Origin: Sphingomonas sp. S2M10 | GTDB lineage: Bacteria > Pseudomonadota > Alphaproteobacteria > Sphingomonadales > Sphingomonadaceae | DNA length: 64,000 nt | Assembly: GCF_012650175.1 (NCBI RefSeq) | Contig: NZ_JAAILI010000077.1 | Coordinates: 62,001 to 126,000 of the forward strand | Reading direction: 5' to 3' | Shown here: in pieces, positions 17,721 through 26,843 of the stretch | Layout: every line of letters starts with the position of its first letter | Position numbering within the stretch: the stretch's first letter is position 1 | Position numbers and translations under genes: made by a program | Notes under the pieces: generated by a model | What the model was told of the DNA's origin: nothing | What the model saw: the letters and a program-made list of their open reading frames with translations, nothing else | Databases searched by the model: none

Positions 17721-17785
17721 CGCCACGCTCCTTGCAACTTGCGTTTCCCCTATACCCGCCATCGGCGCCCGCCTATCCTGAACCC

Positions 17786-18535
17786 ATGGATATGTGGTTC
17801 GATCGCGTGACGCCGGACGGGTCGGAGACCCGGCTCCAACGCAGCTTGGTGGCGGAAGTGCCGGTCGCGATTGAAATCAACGGCCTGGGCTATGCCGTGA
17901 TGATGGCGACGCCCGCCGATCTGGAGGATTTTGCGGTCGGTTTCGTGGCGGCCGAGCGACTGGGCGCGGCGATGGACGTGGAAAGCCATGCGGCGGAGCG
18001 CGGCATCGTGCTGCGGGTGACGCTGGCGGACCCGACGGTAGTGATCGAGCGCGTCCGCCACCGCACCACGGATTCGAGCTGCGGCCTGTGCGGAATCGAC
18101 AATCTCGACGCCGCGCTGCGCCCCCTGCCGCCGATTCAGGAACGAAGCGATGCCGCGCCGACGGCCATCTTCCGTGGCGCGGCAGCGCTGCGCGATCACC
18201 AGCCGCTCAATCGCGCGACCGGCGCCGCCCATGCCGCGGCGCTCTGTTCGGCGGACGGCGAGATCCGCCTCGTCCGCGAGGATGTCGGCCGGCACAATGC
18301 CTTCGACAAGCTAGTGGGCGCAATGGCGAGGCAGCGGATCGGCTGGGATGGCGGATTCGCGTTGATCAGCTCGCGATGCTCGTTCGAGCTGGTCGAAAAG
18401 GCGGTGCTGGCCGGCTGTCCGTTGCTCGCCGCGATCTCGGCACCGACGGCACTCGCCGCCGAGCGCGCGCGCGAATCCGGGCTGCGACTGGCCGCGCTGG
18501 TGCGCGCCGATGCACTGCTGCACCTGGTGCCATGA
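17786..18535 (+). CDS. fdhD: formate dehydrogenase accessory sulfurtransferase FdhD
   Basis: FdhD transfers sulfur from the IscS desulfurase to the molybdenum cofactor, which is needed for formate-dehydrogenase-type enzymes. The 249-residue protein has the essential CxxC loop in SSCGLCGID (about residues 94-102) and the conserved REDVGRHNAFDKLVGA and SSRCSFELVEKA segments. ATG 17786 is used; earlier in-frame starts run antisense into the oxidoreductase gene. It is divergent from the molybdopterin enzyme and overlaps mobA by ATGA, so one small module encodes enzyme plus maturation. Confidence 0.95.
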   Translation: MDMWFDRVTPDGSETRLQRSLVAEVPVAIEINGLGYAVMMATPADLEDFAVGFVAAERLGAAMDVESHAAERGIVLRVTLADPTVVIERVRHRTTDSSCGLCGIDNLDAALRPLPPIQERSDAAPTAIFRGAAALRDHQPLNRATGAAHAAALCSADGEIRLVREDVGRHNAFDKLVGAMARQRIGWDGGFALISSRCSFELVEKAVLAGCPLLAAISAPTALAAERARESGLRLAALVRADALLHLVP

Positions 18536-19062
18536 AACCGCTGGGCGCCATTCTCGCCGGTGGGCAAGCGCGCCGGTTCGGATCGGACAAGGCGCTGGCC
18601 GAGTTCGCGGGGCGCACGCTGATCGACCATGTCGCGGCGCAGCTCGCCCCCCATTGCGACGGGCTGCTGCTGTGCGGTCGTATCGGGGAGGATGGCATCC
18701 CCGATCGGCCGGCGCCGGGGCGTGGCCCGCTGGGCGGGCTCAACGCGGCGCTGCATGCGGCGGCCGAACGCGGCGTCGCACGCGTCCTGCTCGCCCCATG
18801 CGATACGCCGGTGCTGCCCGAGGCGTTGCTGGCGGCGCTGGCCTCCGGCGGCGGATCACGCTTCGTCGCGTCCCTGCCGGTGCTCGGCATCTGGGAAGCG
18901 GCGCTCGCCCCGATGTGCGACGCCTATCTTGCTGCCGGCGGACGCGCCTCGATGCGGGCCTGGGCAGCGCATGCCGGCGCCGAGGCAATCCTTTGGCCAG
19001 CACCCATCGCCAACATCAACTCTCCCGCTGATCTTTCGGGCCTTACCGGGTTTTTTCCTTAG
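18532..19062 (+). CDS. mobA: molybdenum cofactor guanylyltransferase
   Basis: MobA attaches GMP from GTP to molybdopterin, giving the MGD form used by DMSO-reductase family enzymes such as the neighbouring FdhF/YdeP homologue. The 176-residue protein has the nucleotide-binding signature LAGGQARRFGSDKAL (residues about 8-22), followed by GRGPLGGLNAAL and the metal-binding PCDTP. The start overlaps the fdhD stop (ATGA). It is a little shorter than the E. coli enzyme (about 190 residues) but looks complete. Confidence 0.93.
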   Translation: MKPLGAILAGGQARRFGSDKALAEFAGRTLIDHVAAQLAPHCDGLLLCGRIGEDGIPDRPAPGRGPLGGLNAALHAAAERGVARVLLAPCDTPVLPEALLAALASGGGSRFVASLPVLGIWEAALAPMCDAYLAAGGRASMRAWAAHAGAEAILWPAPIANINSPADLSGLTGFFP

Positions 19063-19135
19063 TTCCGCTTCTCATTCGCATCCGCTACACCCGTCCGCAA
19101 TTTTCTGTCGGCTGCGGCCGGCGGCAGGGGGACGG

Positions 19136-20737
19136 ATGGACAGCCTGTTTGCAGCCTTCTGGAGCGGCGACTATGCGCCGCACGGCTATTGCCTGTTGTG
19201 GCAGCCGCAGTTGCTGTGGACGCATGTCCTTGCCGATACGCTGATCGCACTTTCCTATTTCTCCATCCCGCTCGCGCTGGTGGCGCTGGTCCGAAGCCGC
19301 CGGGACCTGGCGTTTGGCTGGGTGTTCTGGTGCTTCGCGCTGTTCATCCTCGCCTGCGGGATGACGCACGTGATGGCGGTGGTGACGCTGTTCTATCCGG
19401 TCTATGGTGCCGAGGCGCTGGTCAAGCTGGTTACCGCCGGCGCTTCGGTGGTGACGGCGGCGCTGCTCTGGCCGTTGCTGCCGATCGTTGCGCGGCTCCC
19501 CTCTTCGGAAAAGCTGCAGGAGGCGAATGGCGAACTCGCCGCCATGGTGGCGGAGCGGGACGCGGCGCTTGCCGAGCTGAAATCCGAAGTCGCCCAGCGC
19601 GAGACGGTCGAGGCGGCGCTGCTCCAGGCGCAGAAGCTTGAAGCAGTGGGGCAGCTGACCGGCGGGATCGCGCATGACTTCAACAATCTGCTTCAGGCGA
19701 TCGCGGGCAATCTGGAACTGATCGCGCGCAAGCCCGACGATGCGGACCGGGTGATCCGCTGGACCTCCAGCGCGCTGGATGCGGTGGAGCGCGGGCGGCA
19801 GCTGACCGGTCAGTTGCTCGCCTTTTCGAGCAAGCAGCGCCTCGACGTGAAGTCGGTTCGGCTCGCAGAGCTGATCGACGGCATGGCCGGGCTGGTGGAG
19901 CGCGCGGTCGCGCCGCTCAGCCGCGTCCGCATCGAGCGGATCGACCCGGTGTGGAACGTCCAGACCGATGCGCTGCAGCTCGAGCTGGCGGTGCTGAACC
20001 TGGCGTTCAATGCGCGTGACGCGATGCCGGAGGGCGGCGTGCTGACGCTGTCTGCGGAATTGTGCAGCGGCAAGGTTGCGCCCGACCTTCCGGCGGGAGA
20101 CTATGTGGCGTTGCGCGTTGCCGATACCGGCACCGGGATGCCGGTCGACGTCGCGGCACGGGCGGTGGAGCCGTTCTTTTCGACCAAGGGCGTCGGCCGG
20201 GGCACCGGCATGGGGCTTTCGATGGCGTTTGGCGTCCTGCGCCAGTCGGGCGGTACCCTGCTGATCGACAGCACGCTGGGCGAGGGTACGGTCATCACGC
20301 TGCTGCTGCCGCTGGCGACGGTGGAGCCGCGGCGCGGCGTGCAGGACGATTCCGCCCGCGACGAACGCGTCAGCCTCGCCGGACGGACGATCGCGCTGGT
20401 CGACGACGATCCCCATGTCCGCGCATCGCTGGCGGAAATGCTGCGTACCGCGGGTGCGACGGTGGAGGAAGCCGCCGACGGCAGCGCCGGTGTCGCGCTG
20501 GTGCAGACCCGCCGCTTCGATGCGCTGGTGGTCGATTTCGCGATGCCCGAGCTGAGCGGCAGCGAAGTCGCGGTGCAGGTCGCCGCTTCGGATCCGCAGC
20601 TGCCGGTGATCCTCATCACCGGCTTCGCAGATTCGACCAAGCTCGACGCGATGGCCACACCCAATGTCACTGTGCTGCGCAAGCCGTTCGAATCGCAGGA
20701 ACTGCTCCGCAGGATCCGCGAGGTCGCCCGCCGCTGA
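19136..20737 (+). CDS. hybrid histidine kinase with ethylene-receptor-like copper-binding membrane domain
   Basis: A 533-residue inner-membrane sensor kinase. Three N-terminal helices (residues about 28-105) match the ethylene-binding domain of plant ETR1. D34, Y41, I44, P45, I71, C74 and H78 correspond to ETR1 D25, Y32, I35, P36, I62, C65 and H69 with a constant offset of nine, so the Cu(I) ligands Cys and His in CGMTH are kept. A coiled coil follows, then a HisKA helix with phospho-acceptor H180 (GGIAHDFNN), an ATPase domain (NARDAMPEGG, VADTGTGMP) and a C-terminal receiver with D467 (VVDFAMPE). There is no GAF or output domain. The ligand is inferred from the residues, not proven. Confidence 0.92.
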   Translation: MDSLFAAFWSGDYAPHGYCLLWQPQLLWTHVLADTLIALSYFSIPLALVALVRSRRDLAFGWVFWCFALFILACGMTHVMAVVTLFYPVYGAEALVKLVTAGASVVTAALLWPLLPIVARLPSSEKLQEANGELAAMVAERDAALAELKSEVAQRETVEAALLQAQKLEAVGQLTGGIAHDFNNLLQAIAGNLELIARKPDDADRVIRWTSSALDAVERGRQLTGQLLAFSSKQRLDVKSVRLAELIDGMAGLVERAVAPLSRVRIERIDPVWNVQTDALQLELAVLNLAFNARDAMPEGGVLTLSAELCSGKVAPDLPAGDYVALRVADTGTGMPVDVAARAVEPFFSTKGVGRGTGMGLSMAFGVLRQSGGTLLIDSTLGEGTVITLLLPLATVEPRRGVQDDSARDERVSLAGRTIALVDDDPHVRASLAEMLRTAGATVEEAADGSAGVALVQTRRFDALVVDFAMPELSGSEVAVQVAASDPQLPVILITGFADSTKLDAMATPNVTVLRKPFESQELLRRIREVARR

Positions 20738-20743
20738 CCGCGA

Positions 20744-22795
20744 TCAGGGCAGGGCGGCGCGCAATTCCTCGATCCAGGCGGTCGCCACGCTGTCCGACGG
20801 CGCCCGCCAGTCCCCACGCGGACTGAGCGCCGCCGCGCCGGAAACCTTCGGCCCGTTAGGCAGGGCCGAGCGCTTGAACTGGCTGATCTGGAAGAAGCGG
20901 AACAGGAAGGTCTCCAGCCATTTCGCGATCGTCGGCAGGTCGTACTGGTTGCGCCCCTCCGCCGGGAAGCCGATCGGCCATAGCCCCGCCTCCGCATCCT
21001 TCCAGGCGTGCCAGGCCAGGAAGGCGACCTTGGACGGCTTCAACCCGAAGCGCGCGATATGGTGCAGGAAGAAATCGTGCAGTTCGTAGGGCCCGATCCG
21101 GTCCTGCGTGCTCTGCATCTTGCCGTCGGCATCGGCGGGAACAAGTTCGGGCGAAATTTCGGTGTCGAGGATCGACAGTAGAACGGTGGCCGCCTCGCCG
21201 TCGAACTGGCCGCTCTCGACGCTCCAGCGGATCAGATACTGGATCAGCGTCTTGGGCACGCCGGCGTTGACGCCGTAATGGCTCATCTGATCGCCGACAC
21301 CATAGGTCGACCAGCCCAGCGCCAGCTCGGACAGATCGCCGGTGCCGAGCACGAAGCCGCCATGCTGGTTGGCGAGACGGAACAGATAGTCGGTGCGCAG
21401 CCCTGCCTGCACGTTCTCGAAGGTGACGTCATAGACCGGCTTGCCCTGCGCGAACGGGTGATCGAGATCCGCGAGCATCTGGCGCGCGGCAGGGCGGATG
21501 TCGATCTCCGCCGCGGTGATCCCGATCGCGCGCATCAGCGCCCAGGCATTGGACCTGGTGCCTTCGCTCGTCGCGAAGCCGGGCATGGTGTAGCCCAGAA
21601 TGTCGGTGCGCGGCCGCCCGAGCCGGTCCATCGCCTTGGCGGCGACGATCAGCGCATGGGTGGAATCGAGCCCGCCCGAAATCCCGATCACCAGCGTCTT
21701 GCTCCCGGTAGAGGCAAGGCGCTGGCGCAGGCCCTCCACCTGGATGTTGAACGCCTCGTAGCAATCCTCCTCCAGCGCCGCGGGCGCATTGGGTACGAAG
21801 GGAAAGCGGCGGAGCGGCCGCAGCAGGCCGCGATCGGCGAAATCCGGCTGGTGCGAGAAGCCGATACGGCGGAAGCGGGTTTCCGGCAGGCCGGCATTGC
21901 GGGCATTGTCGTTGAACGTCCCGTCGCGCATCCGCTCGAGCCGCAGGCGCTCGAGGTCGAGATCGGCATAGGTGATCGCGTCGGCCAGCTCGAAACGCTG
22001 CGAGGCGGCGAGCTTCTCGCCGAACTCGTAGATCAGCCCCTGGCCGTCCCAGGCGAGGTCGGTGGTGCTTTCGCCGGGGCCGGACGCCGAATAGAGATAC
22101 GCCGAGATCGTCCGCGAGCTCTGCGCCGCGCACAGCATTTCGCGCTCGCGGCCCTTGCCGATCACGATGTTCGAGGCGGAGAGATTGCACAGCACCACCG
22201 CACCGGCCATCGCGCCTTCAGTGGAGGGGGGCTGCGGCGCCCAGTAATCCTCGCAGATCTCGATATGGAAGACGAAATCGGGCAGGTCCTCGGCAGCGAA
22301 GATGAGATCGGGGCCGAAGGGCACTGTCTGGCCGGCGATCGTGATTTCGAGATCGCGCAGGCCCGAGCCCGAGGCGAACCAGCGCTTCTCATAATATTCG
22401 CGGTAGTTGGGCAGATAGGTCTTCGGCACCACGCCGAGGATGCGGCCGCGCGCGATGGCGACGGCGCAATTGTACAACCGTCCGTTCCGGGCGAGCGCGG
22501 CGCCGACCAGCAGTACCGGCTTCAGGTCACGGCTCGCTTCGGCGATCGCGGCGATACCGGTTTGCGTGGACGCGAGGATCGCATCCTGCAGATGCAGATC
22601 GTCGATCGCGTAGCTGGTGACGTTGAGCTCGGGGAAGACGAGGATGTCGGCACCGGCGGCATCGCCCTGCTGCGCCAGCGCGATGGTCGCGCGCGCATTG
22701 GCCGCGGGGTCGGCGACCGTGCCCACGGGCGTGCAGACACCCGCGCGGATCATGCCATGGCGGTGGAGCGCGAAGAACGGGTGCGGATCGGCCAT
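20744..22795 (-). CDS. nadE: glutamine-dependent NAD(+) synthetase
   Basis: This enzyme makes NAD+ from nicotinate adenine dinucleotide, ATP and glutamine, the last step of NAD synthesis. The 683-residue length is that of the two-domain form. The N-terminal nitrilase-like amidohydrolase has its Glu in FPELNVTSY, its Lys in PKTYLPNY and its nucleophile Cys in HIEICEDYW. The C-terminal synthetase has the ATP loop [10 protein letters not shown]. It is convergent with the hybrid kinase (6-base gap). pncB at 31863-33167 makes the precursor nicotinate mononucleotide, so two NAD-pathway genes are in the window. Confidence 0.97.
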   Translation of the reverse strand: MADPHPFFALHRHGMIRAGVCTPVGTVADPAANARATIALAQQGDAAGADILVFPELNVTSYAIDDLHLQDAILASTQTGIAAIAEASRDLKPVLLVGAALARNGRLYNCAVAIARGRILGVVPKTYLPNYREYYEKRWFASGSGLRDLEITIAGQTVPFGPDLIFAAEDLPDFVFHIEICEDYWAPQPPSTEGAMAGAVVLCNLSASNIVIGKGREREMLCAAQSSRTISAYLYSASGPGESTTDLAWDGQGLIYEFGEKLAASQRFELADAITYADLDLERLRLERMRDGTFNDNARNAGLPETRFRRIGFSHQPDFADRGLLRPLRRFPFVPNAPAALEEDCYEAFNIQVEGLRQRLASTGSKTLVIGISGGLDSTHALIVAAKAMDRLGRPRTDILGYTMPGFATSEGTRSNAWALMRAIGITAAEIDIRPAARQMLADLDHPFAQGKPVYDVTFENVQAGLRTDYLFRLANQHGGFVLGTGDLSELALGWSTYGVGDQMSHYGVNAGVPKTLIQYLIRWSVESGQFDGEAATVLLSILDTEISPELVPADADGKMQSTQDRIGPYELHDFFLHHIARFGLKPSKVAFLAWHAWKDAEAGLWPIGFPAEGRNQYDLPTIAKWLETFLFRFFQISQFKRSALPNGPKVSGAAALSPRGDWRAPSDSVATAWIEELRAALP

Positions 22796-22936
22796 GCGTG
22801 TCTCCTACTGCCGGGGACCATGGCCTGCCAACCCCGTGCCGGCGGCATGCGGGAAGGGCCGGAGGGCATATTCCTCCCGCTGCAGGGCCGGTGAGACCGG
22901 GCAGCGTCTGGTAGAGATCAGCCGATGTCGTGGAAA

Positions 22937-22974
22937 CCCTCCGCCACCCCCGCCTCGAGCGAGGAGGGGCTTGG
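22937..22974. repeat. REP-like palindromic repeat, single copy
   Basis: A short GC-rich stretch with a small palindrome (CCTCGAGCGAGG) and the end GAGGAGGGGCTTGG. It matches the right half of the REP-like doublet at 62847-62960 in order of elements: a CCCTCC start, a C-rich run, a palindrome, then GGAGGGGCTT. It lies in the gap between nadE and the L,D-transpeptidase gene. Confidence 0.55.
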
Positions 22975-22985
22975 AAAAAGGGTGC

Positions 22986-23705
22986 TTACGCCTTGGTCGC
23001 GTAGATCAGGCGGCCGGGGCCGAGGCGATCGAACACCTTGGCCAGTTGCCGTTCGCCGACCGCGAAGCAACCTTGGCTGCGGCCGAGCTTGCCGTGCTTC
23101 GACACCATGTCCGGATTCGCGTACCAGGCGGAGTGCACGACGATGGCACGGGCGAGCGCGTTGTTATTGGTGGGATCCAGCCCGATCAGGCGCTGCGAAT
23201 CCCCATGCTTGCCGACATAATAATCGGCGGTGAGGAACGCGCCTTCGCATGTCGCTTCCGAATTGATCTGGTTCGAGAAGCGCTGCAGCAGGCCGGTATG
23301 CCCCGGATCGGAGCCGATGCCGTGTGCGACGAGCAGCGGCTCGACTTCGCCCGTGCCCATGTTGACCAGGAAGAAGCGGGGCTGCGACGAGGGCAGCGAG
23401 AAATCCGCGATCGCGATCCGGTCATGCGTGTCGACGTGCATGGAGTGGCGATCCAGCGCCGCCGTCGCGCGCTTGAACAACTCGGGGCGAATGCCCGCCG
23501 GGACGATCCGCGCCTGCGCGGCGACCTTGGGTGCAGGGTTCAGCGACGCGACCGGCGCCGGCTGGATGCGCGGCGGCGGCGGTGCCGCTGCCAGCGTGGT
23601 TCCGATCGTGCGCGAGGCGCAGGCCGAAACCGCCGCGCCGCTCGCCATCACCAGTGCCGATTTGAGCAGAGCTCGACGCGTTTGTACCGAAGCGTTCGAA
23701 TCCAT
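22986..23705 (-). CDS. murein L,D-transpeptidase catalytic family protein, exported lipoprotein candidate
   Basis: A 239-residue YkuD_2-type protein, expected to act on peptidoglycan cross-links or to anchor cell-envelope proteins. The N-terminus has a twin-arginine motif at R10-R11 and a hydrophobic stretch ending in a lipobox-like VSAC with Cys29, so Tat export and lipidation are likely. A Pro/Ala-rich linker leads to the catalytic domain. VHSAWY supplies the His, and LGRSQGCFAV holds the catalytic Ser-X-Gly-Cys pattern. ATG 23705 is chosen because longer starts hide the signal peptide. Confidence 0.85.
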   Translation of the reverse strand: MDSNASVQTRRALLKSALVMASGAAVSACASRTIGTTLAAAPPPPRIQPAPVASLNPAPKVAAQARIVPAGIRPELFKRATAALDRHSMHVDTHDRIAIADFSLPSSQPRFFLVNMGTGEVEPLLVAHGIGSDPGHTGLLQRFSNQINSEATCEGAFLTADYYVGKHGDSQRLIGLDPTNNNALARAIVVHSAWYANPDMVSKHGKLGRSQGCFAVGERQLAKVFDRLGPGRLIYATKA

Positions 23706-23968
23706 GATCTTTGTTCTGCGCCCGCAAATTTCTGTCATTGCCCGGAAACCGTATAGCAGAAGCATCGTTAATGATGGTCCGGCTTCTGCCCGAATATGGC
23801 GCGTTTCGGCGCGGCTGCTGCCCGGTTCGCCGAGCGGTCATGTCGTTTCGGGACGATGCGCGGTCACGATTTCCGAATCGCCGGCGCGGCGGAACAGAAG
23901 CGTCGCGATCCCGCAATCCGGAAAAAATGGGTGTCGCGCGGGGCCGGCAAAGCGCTAGAGGCGCGCCC

Positions 23969-24595
23969 ATGACCATGTCCTATGAACAGGCCGTCACGGC
24001 GCTGATCGAGGCCGGCCGGCGGCTCGACGCACGCGGCTGGGCGCCCGCCACCTCGGGCAATTATTCGGCGCGGCTGGACGATGGCAGCGTCGCGCTGACC
24101 GTGTCGGGCCGGCACAAGGGGCGGCTGACCGGCGACGGCATCATGCGGGTGGACCTGGGCGGGCATCCGCTGACGCCGGGCAAGCCGTCTGCGGAAACCG
24201 ATCTGCATCTGGCAATTTACCGCCTGTTCCCGGAGACGGGGGCTGTGCTGCATGGCCATTCGCCGCAAGCCGTGGGGCTGAGCCGCGCGACCGACGCCGC
24301 GAGCTGGACGCTTTCGGGGCATGAGATGCTCAAGGCCTATCCGGGCCACAGCACGCACGAAGCCGAGGTCCGACTGCCGATCGTCGACAACAGCCAGGAC
24401 ATGGCCGTGATCGAGGCAGCGATCCTTCCGGCGCTGCTGGCGCCGGGCGCCATTCCGGCCTATCTGATCCGCAGCCACGGGCTCTACGCCTGGGGCAAGG
24501 ATGTGGACGAGGCCGAGCGGGTGCTGGAGGCGACCGAGTGGATGATCGCCGCCGAACTCGCCGAGGCCGGTTTCAGGCAGGCATGGGCACGATGA
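23969..24595 (+). CDS. mtnB: methylthioribulose-1-phosphate dehydratase
   Basis: MtnB dehydrates 5-methylthioribulose-1-phosphate to the diketone intermediate of the methionine salvage pathway. The 208-residue protein is a class II aldolase-type zinc fold. TSGNYSARL is at residues about 28-36, the zinc ligands are in VLHGHSPQAVG, and a further His is in SHGLYAWG. ATG 23969 or 23975 may be the start; neither has a strong ribosome-binding site. It is the first gene of the mtnB-mtnD-mtnC-mtnA run, and its stop overlaps mtnD (ATGA). Confidence 0.93.
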   Translation: MTMSYEQAVTALIEAGRRLDARGWAPATSGNYSARLDDGSVALTVSGRHKGRLTGDGIMRVDLGGHPLTPGKPSAETDLHLAIYRLFPETGAVLHGHSPQAVGLSRATDAASWTLSGHEMLKAYPGHSTHEAEVRLPIVDNSQDMAVIEAAILPALLAPGAIPAYLIRSHGLYAWGKDVDEAERVLEATEWMIAAELAEAGFRQAWAR

Positions 24596-25140
24596 GCCGA
24601 CTTCGTATCTTCGCCGAGAACGGCGCGACGCCGCTGCTCGACACCAGCGATCCGATCACGATCGCCGAGACGCTGGCGATGCAGGGCGTGCGTTTCGAAC
24701 GCTGGCCGTCGCGCCCGATATCCGGCGATGCCGATCAGGAGGCGGTGCTGGCCGCCTTCGCGCCGGAAGTGGCGCGGCTGAAAGCGGAGCGTGGGTATCT
24801 GTCCGTCGACGTGATCCGGATGGTCCCCGATCATCCCGAGCGGGACATGCTGCGAACCAAGTTCCTGTCCGAACACCGCCATGCCGAAGACGAGGTCCGC
24901 TTCTTCGTCGAAGGCGAGGGGCTCTTCACACTGCATCTGAACGACCGCGTCTATGCGGTTCTGTGCGCGGCGGGTGATCTGATCTCGGTGCCGGCGGGGA
25001 CGCCGCACTGGTTCGACATGGGGCCGAGCCCCCGCTTCACCGCGATCCGGCTGTTCACCAACCCAGATGGGTGGATCGCGCAGTTTACCGGCGATACAAT
25101 CGCCGATCGCTTTCCGCGCCACGAGCCCGTCGCGGCCTGA
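24592..25140 (+). CDS. mtnD: acireductone dioxygenase
   Basis: MtnD (ARD) oxidises acireductone. With Fe2+ it gives formate and the keto acid precursor of methionine; with Ni2+ it makes CO instead. The 182-residue cupin has the metal ligands H95, H97 and E101 in EHRHAEDE, and H139 in TPHWFD. ATG 24592 overlaps the mtnB stop. An in-frame start at 24538 would overlap mtnB by more than 50 bases and is not needed. Confidence 0.95.
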   Translation: MSRLRIFAENGATPLLDTSDPITIAETLAMQGVRFERWPSRPISGDADQEAVLAAFAPEVARLKAERGYLSVDVIRMVPDHPERDMLRTKFLSEHRHAEDEVRFFVEGEGLFTLHLNDRVYAVLCAAGDLISVPAGTPHWFDMGPSPRFTAIRLFTNPDGWIAQFTGDTIADRFPRHEPVAA

Positions 25141-25163
25141 CGCGCGACGTATCGAGAGAAACC

Positions 25164-25796
25164 ATGACCCAGCCCAAGGCCGTCCTGCTCGACATCGAGG
25201 GGACCACCAGCAGCATCGCCTTCGTGGCCGACGTGCTTTTCCCTTACGCTGCCAAGCACTTGGCGGACTATGTTGCCGCACATCCGGAAGCAGTGGCCCC
25301 GATCTTGGTCGAGGTGCCCGGCGACGACAAGGTGGCGACCCTGCATGCGTGGATCGCCGAGGATCGCAAGGCCACGCCGCTCAAGACGCTGCAAGGGCTG
25401 ATCTGGGAGCAGGGCTATGCCGACGGCACGCTCCAGGGCCATGTCTATCCGGACACGCCGGAGGCGCTGCATCGCTGGTACACGGCAGGGGTGGCGATCT
25501 ACATCTATTCCTCGGGTTCGATCGCGGCCCAGAAGCTGATCTTCGGCCATTCGATTGCCGGGGACCTGACGCCGCTGCTTTCCGGCTATTTCGACACGAC
25601 CACGGGCCCCAAGCGCAACGCTGAGAGTTATGCGAAGATTTCCGTCGCGATCGACTTGAATCCCGAAAAAATCCTGTTCGTCTCCGACGTGCAGGCCGAG
25701 GTGGATGCAGCGCGCGCGGCGGGGCTGGGCGCCTTGCTGATCGATCGCGATGGCGGACCCGCCGACATTCACTCGCTCGCGGAGATACGGTTGTGA
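25164..25796 (+). CDS. mtnC: acireductone synthase (enolase-phosphatase E1)
   Basis: MtnC is a HAD-family enzyme that enolises and dephosphorylates the MtnB product to give acireductone, so it acts between MtnB and MtnD. The 210-residue protein carries the nucleophile motif with D10 and E12 ([10 protein letters not shown]), the middle loop [11 protein letters not shown] and the C-terminal acidic loop [12 protein letters not shown]. The start at 25164 follows GAGAGAAACC. Its stop overlaps the mtnA GTG start. Confidence 0.95.
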   Translation: MTQPKAVLLDIEGTTSSIAFVADVLFPYAAKHLADYVAAHPEAVAPILVEVPGDDKVATLHAWIAEDRKATPLKTLQGLIWEQGYADGTLQGHVYPDTPEALHRWYTAGVAIYIYSSGSIAAQKLIFGHSIAGDLTPLLSGYFDTTTGPKRNAESYAKISVAIDLNPEKILFVSDVQAEVDAARAAGLGALLIDRDGGPADIHSLAEIRL

Positions 25797-26839
25797 TTCT
25801 GGAAGGACGGCCCACCCGTTCGATCGTACGCACGGAAGACGGGAAGGGGATCCGCATCCTCGACCAGCGGCAATTACCCTGGGAGATACGCTGGGTCGAA
25901 CTGCGCGACCTGGAGGCGGCGGCCGTCGGCATCCGCGAGATGTGGACGCGCGGCGCCCCGATGATTGGCGCGACCGCCGCCTATGGCCTTGCCATGGGAC
26001 TGGCGATCGATGCGTCGGATGCGGCGCTCGATACGGCCTATGCGGTTCTGGTCGAGACCCGGCCCACCGCGATCAACCTGCGCTGGGCGCTCGACCAGGT
26101 GCGTGCGGCGGTGCAGGATCTGCCGGAGGCGTCCCGCGCCGAGGCCGCCTTTGCGCGCGCCGATGCGATCTGCAACGAGGACGCGGCGCTCTGTCGCGCG
26201 ATCGGCGAGCATGGCCTGGCACTGCTGCGCGATCTGCACGCGCGCCGCCCGGATCGGCCGCTCAACATCCTCACCCACTGCAACGCAGGCTGGCTCGCGA
26301 CCGTCGATTACGGCACGGCCACCGCACCGATCTATCTCGCCCATGATGCGGGCGTCCCGATCCATGTCTGGGTGGACGAGACCCGCCCGCGCAACCAGGG
26401 TGCGCTTCTCACCGCATTCGAGCTCCGCAACCACGGCGTTCCGCACACGGTGATCGCCGACAATGCCGGCGGCTTGCTGATGATGCAGGGGCAGGTGGAC
26501 GCCGTGATCGTCGGCACCGATCGAGTGACCGCCAATGGCGACGTCTGCAACAAGATCGGCACCTATCTGAAGGCGCTGGCGGCGCACGACAACAACGTGC
26601 CCTTCTACGTCGCGCTTCCCTACACCACCTTCGATCCGGCAACCGCGAGCGGCGCCGACATCCCCATCGAGGCGCGAGCGGCGGAGGAGATCACCCGCCT
26701 GACCGGTCCGGACGAGGACGGGCGCATCGCGACCATCCGCGTGACCGACTCTCCGGCGCTCAACCCCGCGTTCGACGTGACTCCCGCGCGGCTGGTGACC
26801 GGCTACATCACCGAACGCGGCGTGCTGGACAGCATCTGA
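25793..26839 (+). CDS. mtnA: S-methyl-5-thioribose-1-phosphate isomerase
   Basis: MtnA converts methylthioribose-1-phosphate to methylthioribulose-1-phosphate, the substrate of MtnB. The 348-residue protein is an eIF2B-alpha-like isomerase. [15 protein letters not shown] lies near residues 51-65, the catalytic Cys is in [15 protein letters not shown], and the acid is in [12 protein letters not shown]. It starts with GTG overlapping the mtnC stop (GTGA). No mtnP or mtnK is in the window, so the phosphorylated substrate must be made by genes elsewhere. Confidence 0.95.
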   Translation: MILEGRPTRSIVRTEDGKGIRILDQRQLPWEIRWVELRDLEAAAVGIREMWTRGAPMIGATAAYGLAMGLAIDASDAALDTAYAVLVETRPTAINLRWALDQVRAAVQDLPEASRAEAAFARADAICNEDAALCRAIGEHGLALLRDLHARRPDRPLNILTHCNAGWLATVDYGTATAPIYLAHDAGVPIHVWVDETRPRNQGALLTAFELRNHGVPHTVIADNAGGLLMMQGQVDAVIVGTDRVTANGDVCNKIGTYLKALAAHDNNVPFYVALPYTTFDPATASGADIPIEARAAEEITRLTGPDEDGRIATIRVTDSPALNPAFDVTPARLVTGYITERGVLDSI

Positions 26840-26843
26840 GGGG

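Noticed and set aside
15516..17810. Plus-strand frame of about 760 codons opposite the molybdopterin oxidoreductase
   Set aside because: No family features, atypical composition, and the minus-strand gene has a strong start and cofactor motifs.
23706..23968. SAM riboswitch before the methionine-salvage genes
   Set aside because: I could not find the conserved SAM-I or SAM-II landmarks, so no call is made.
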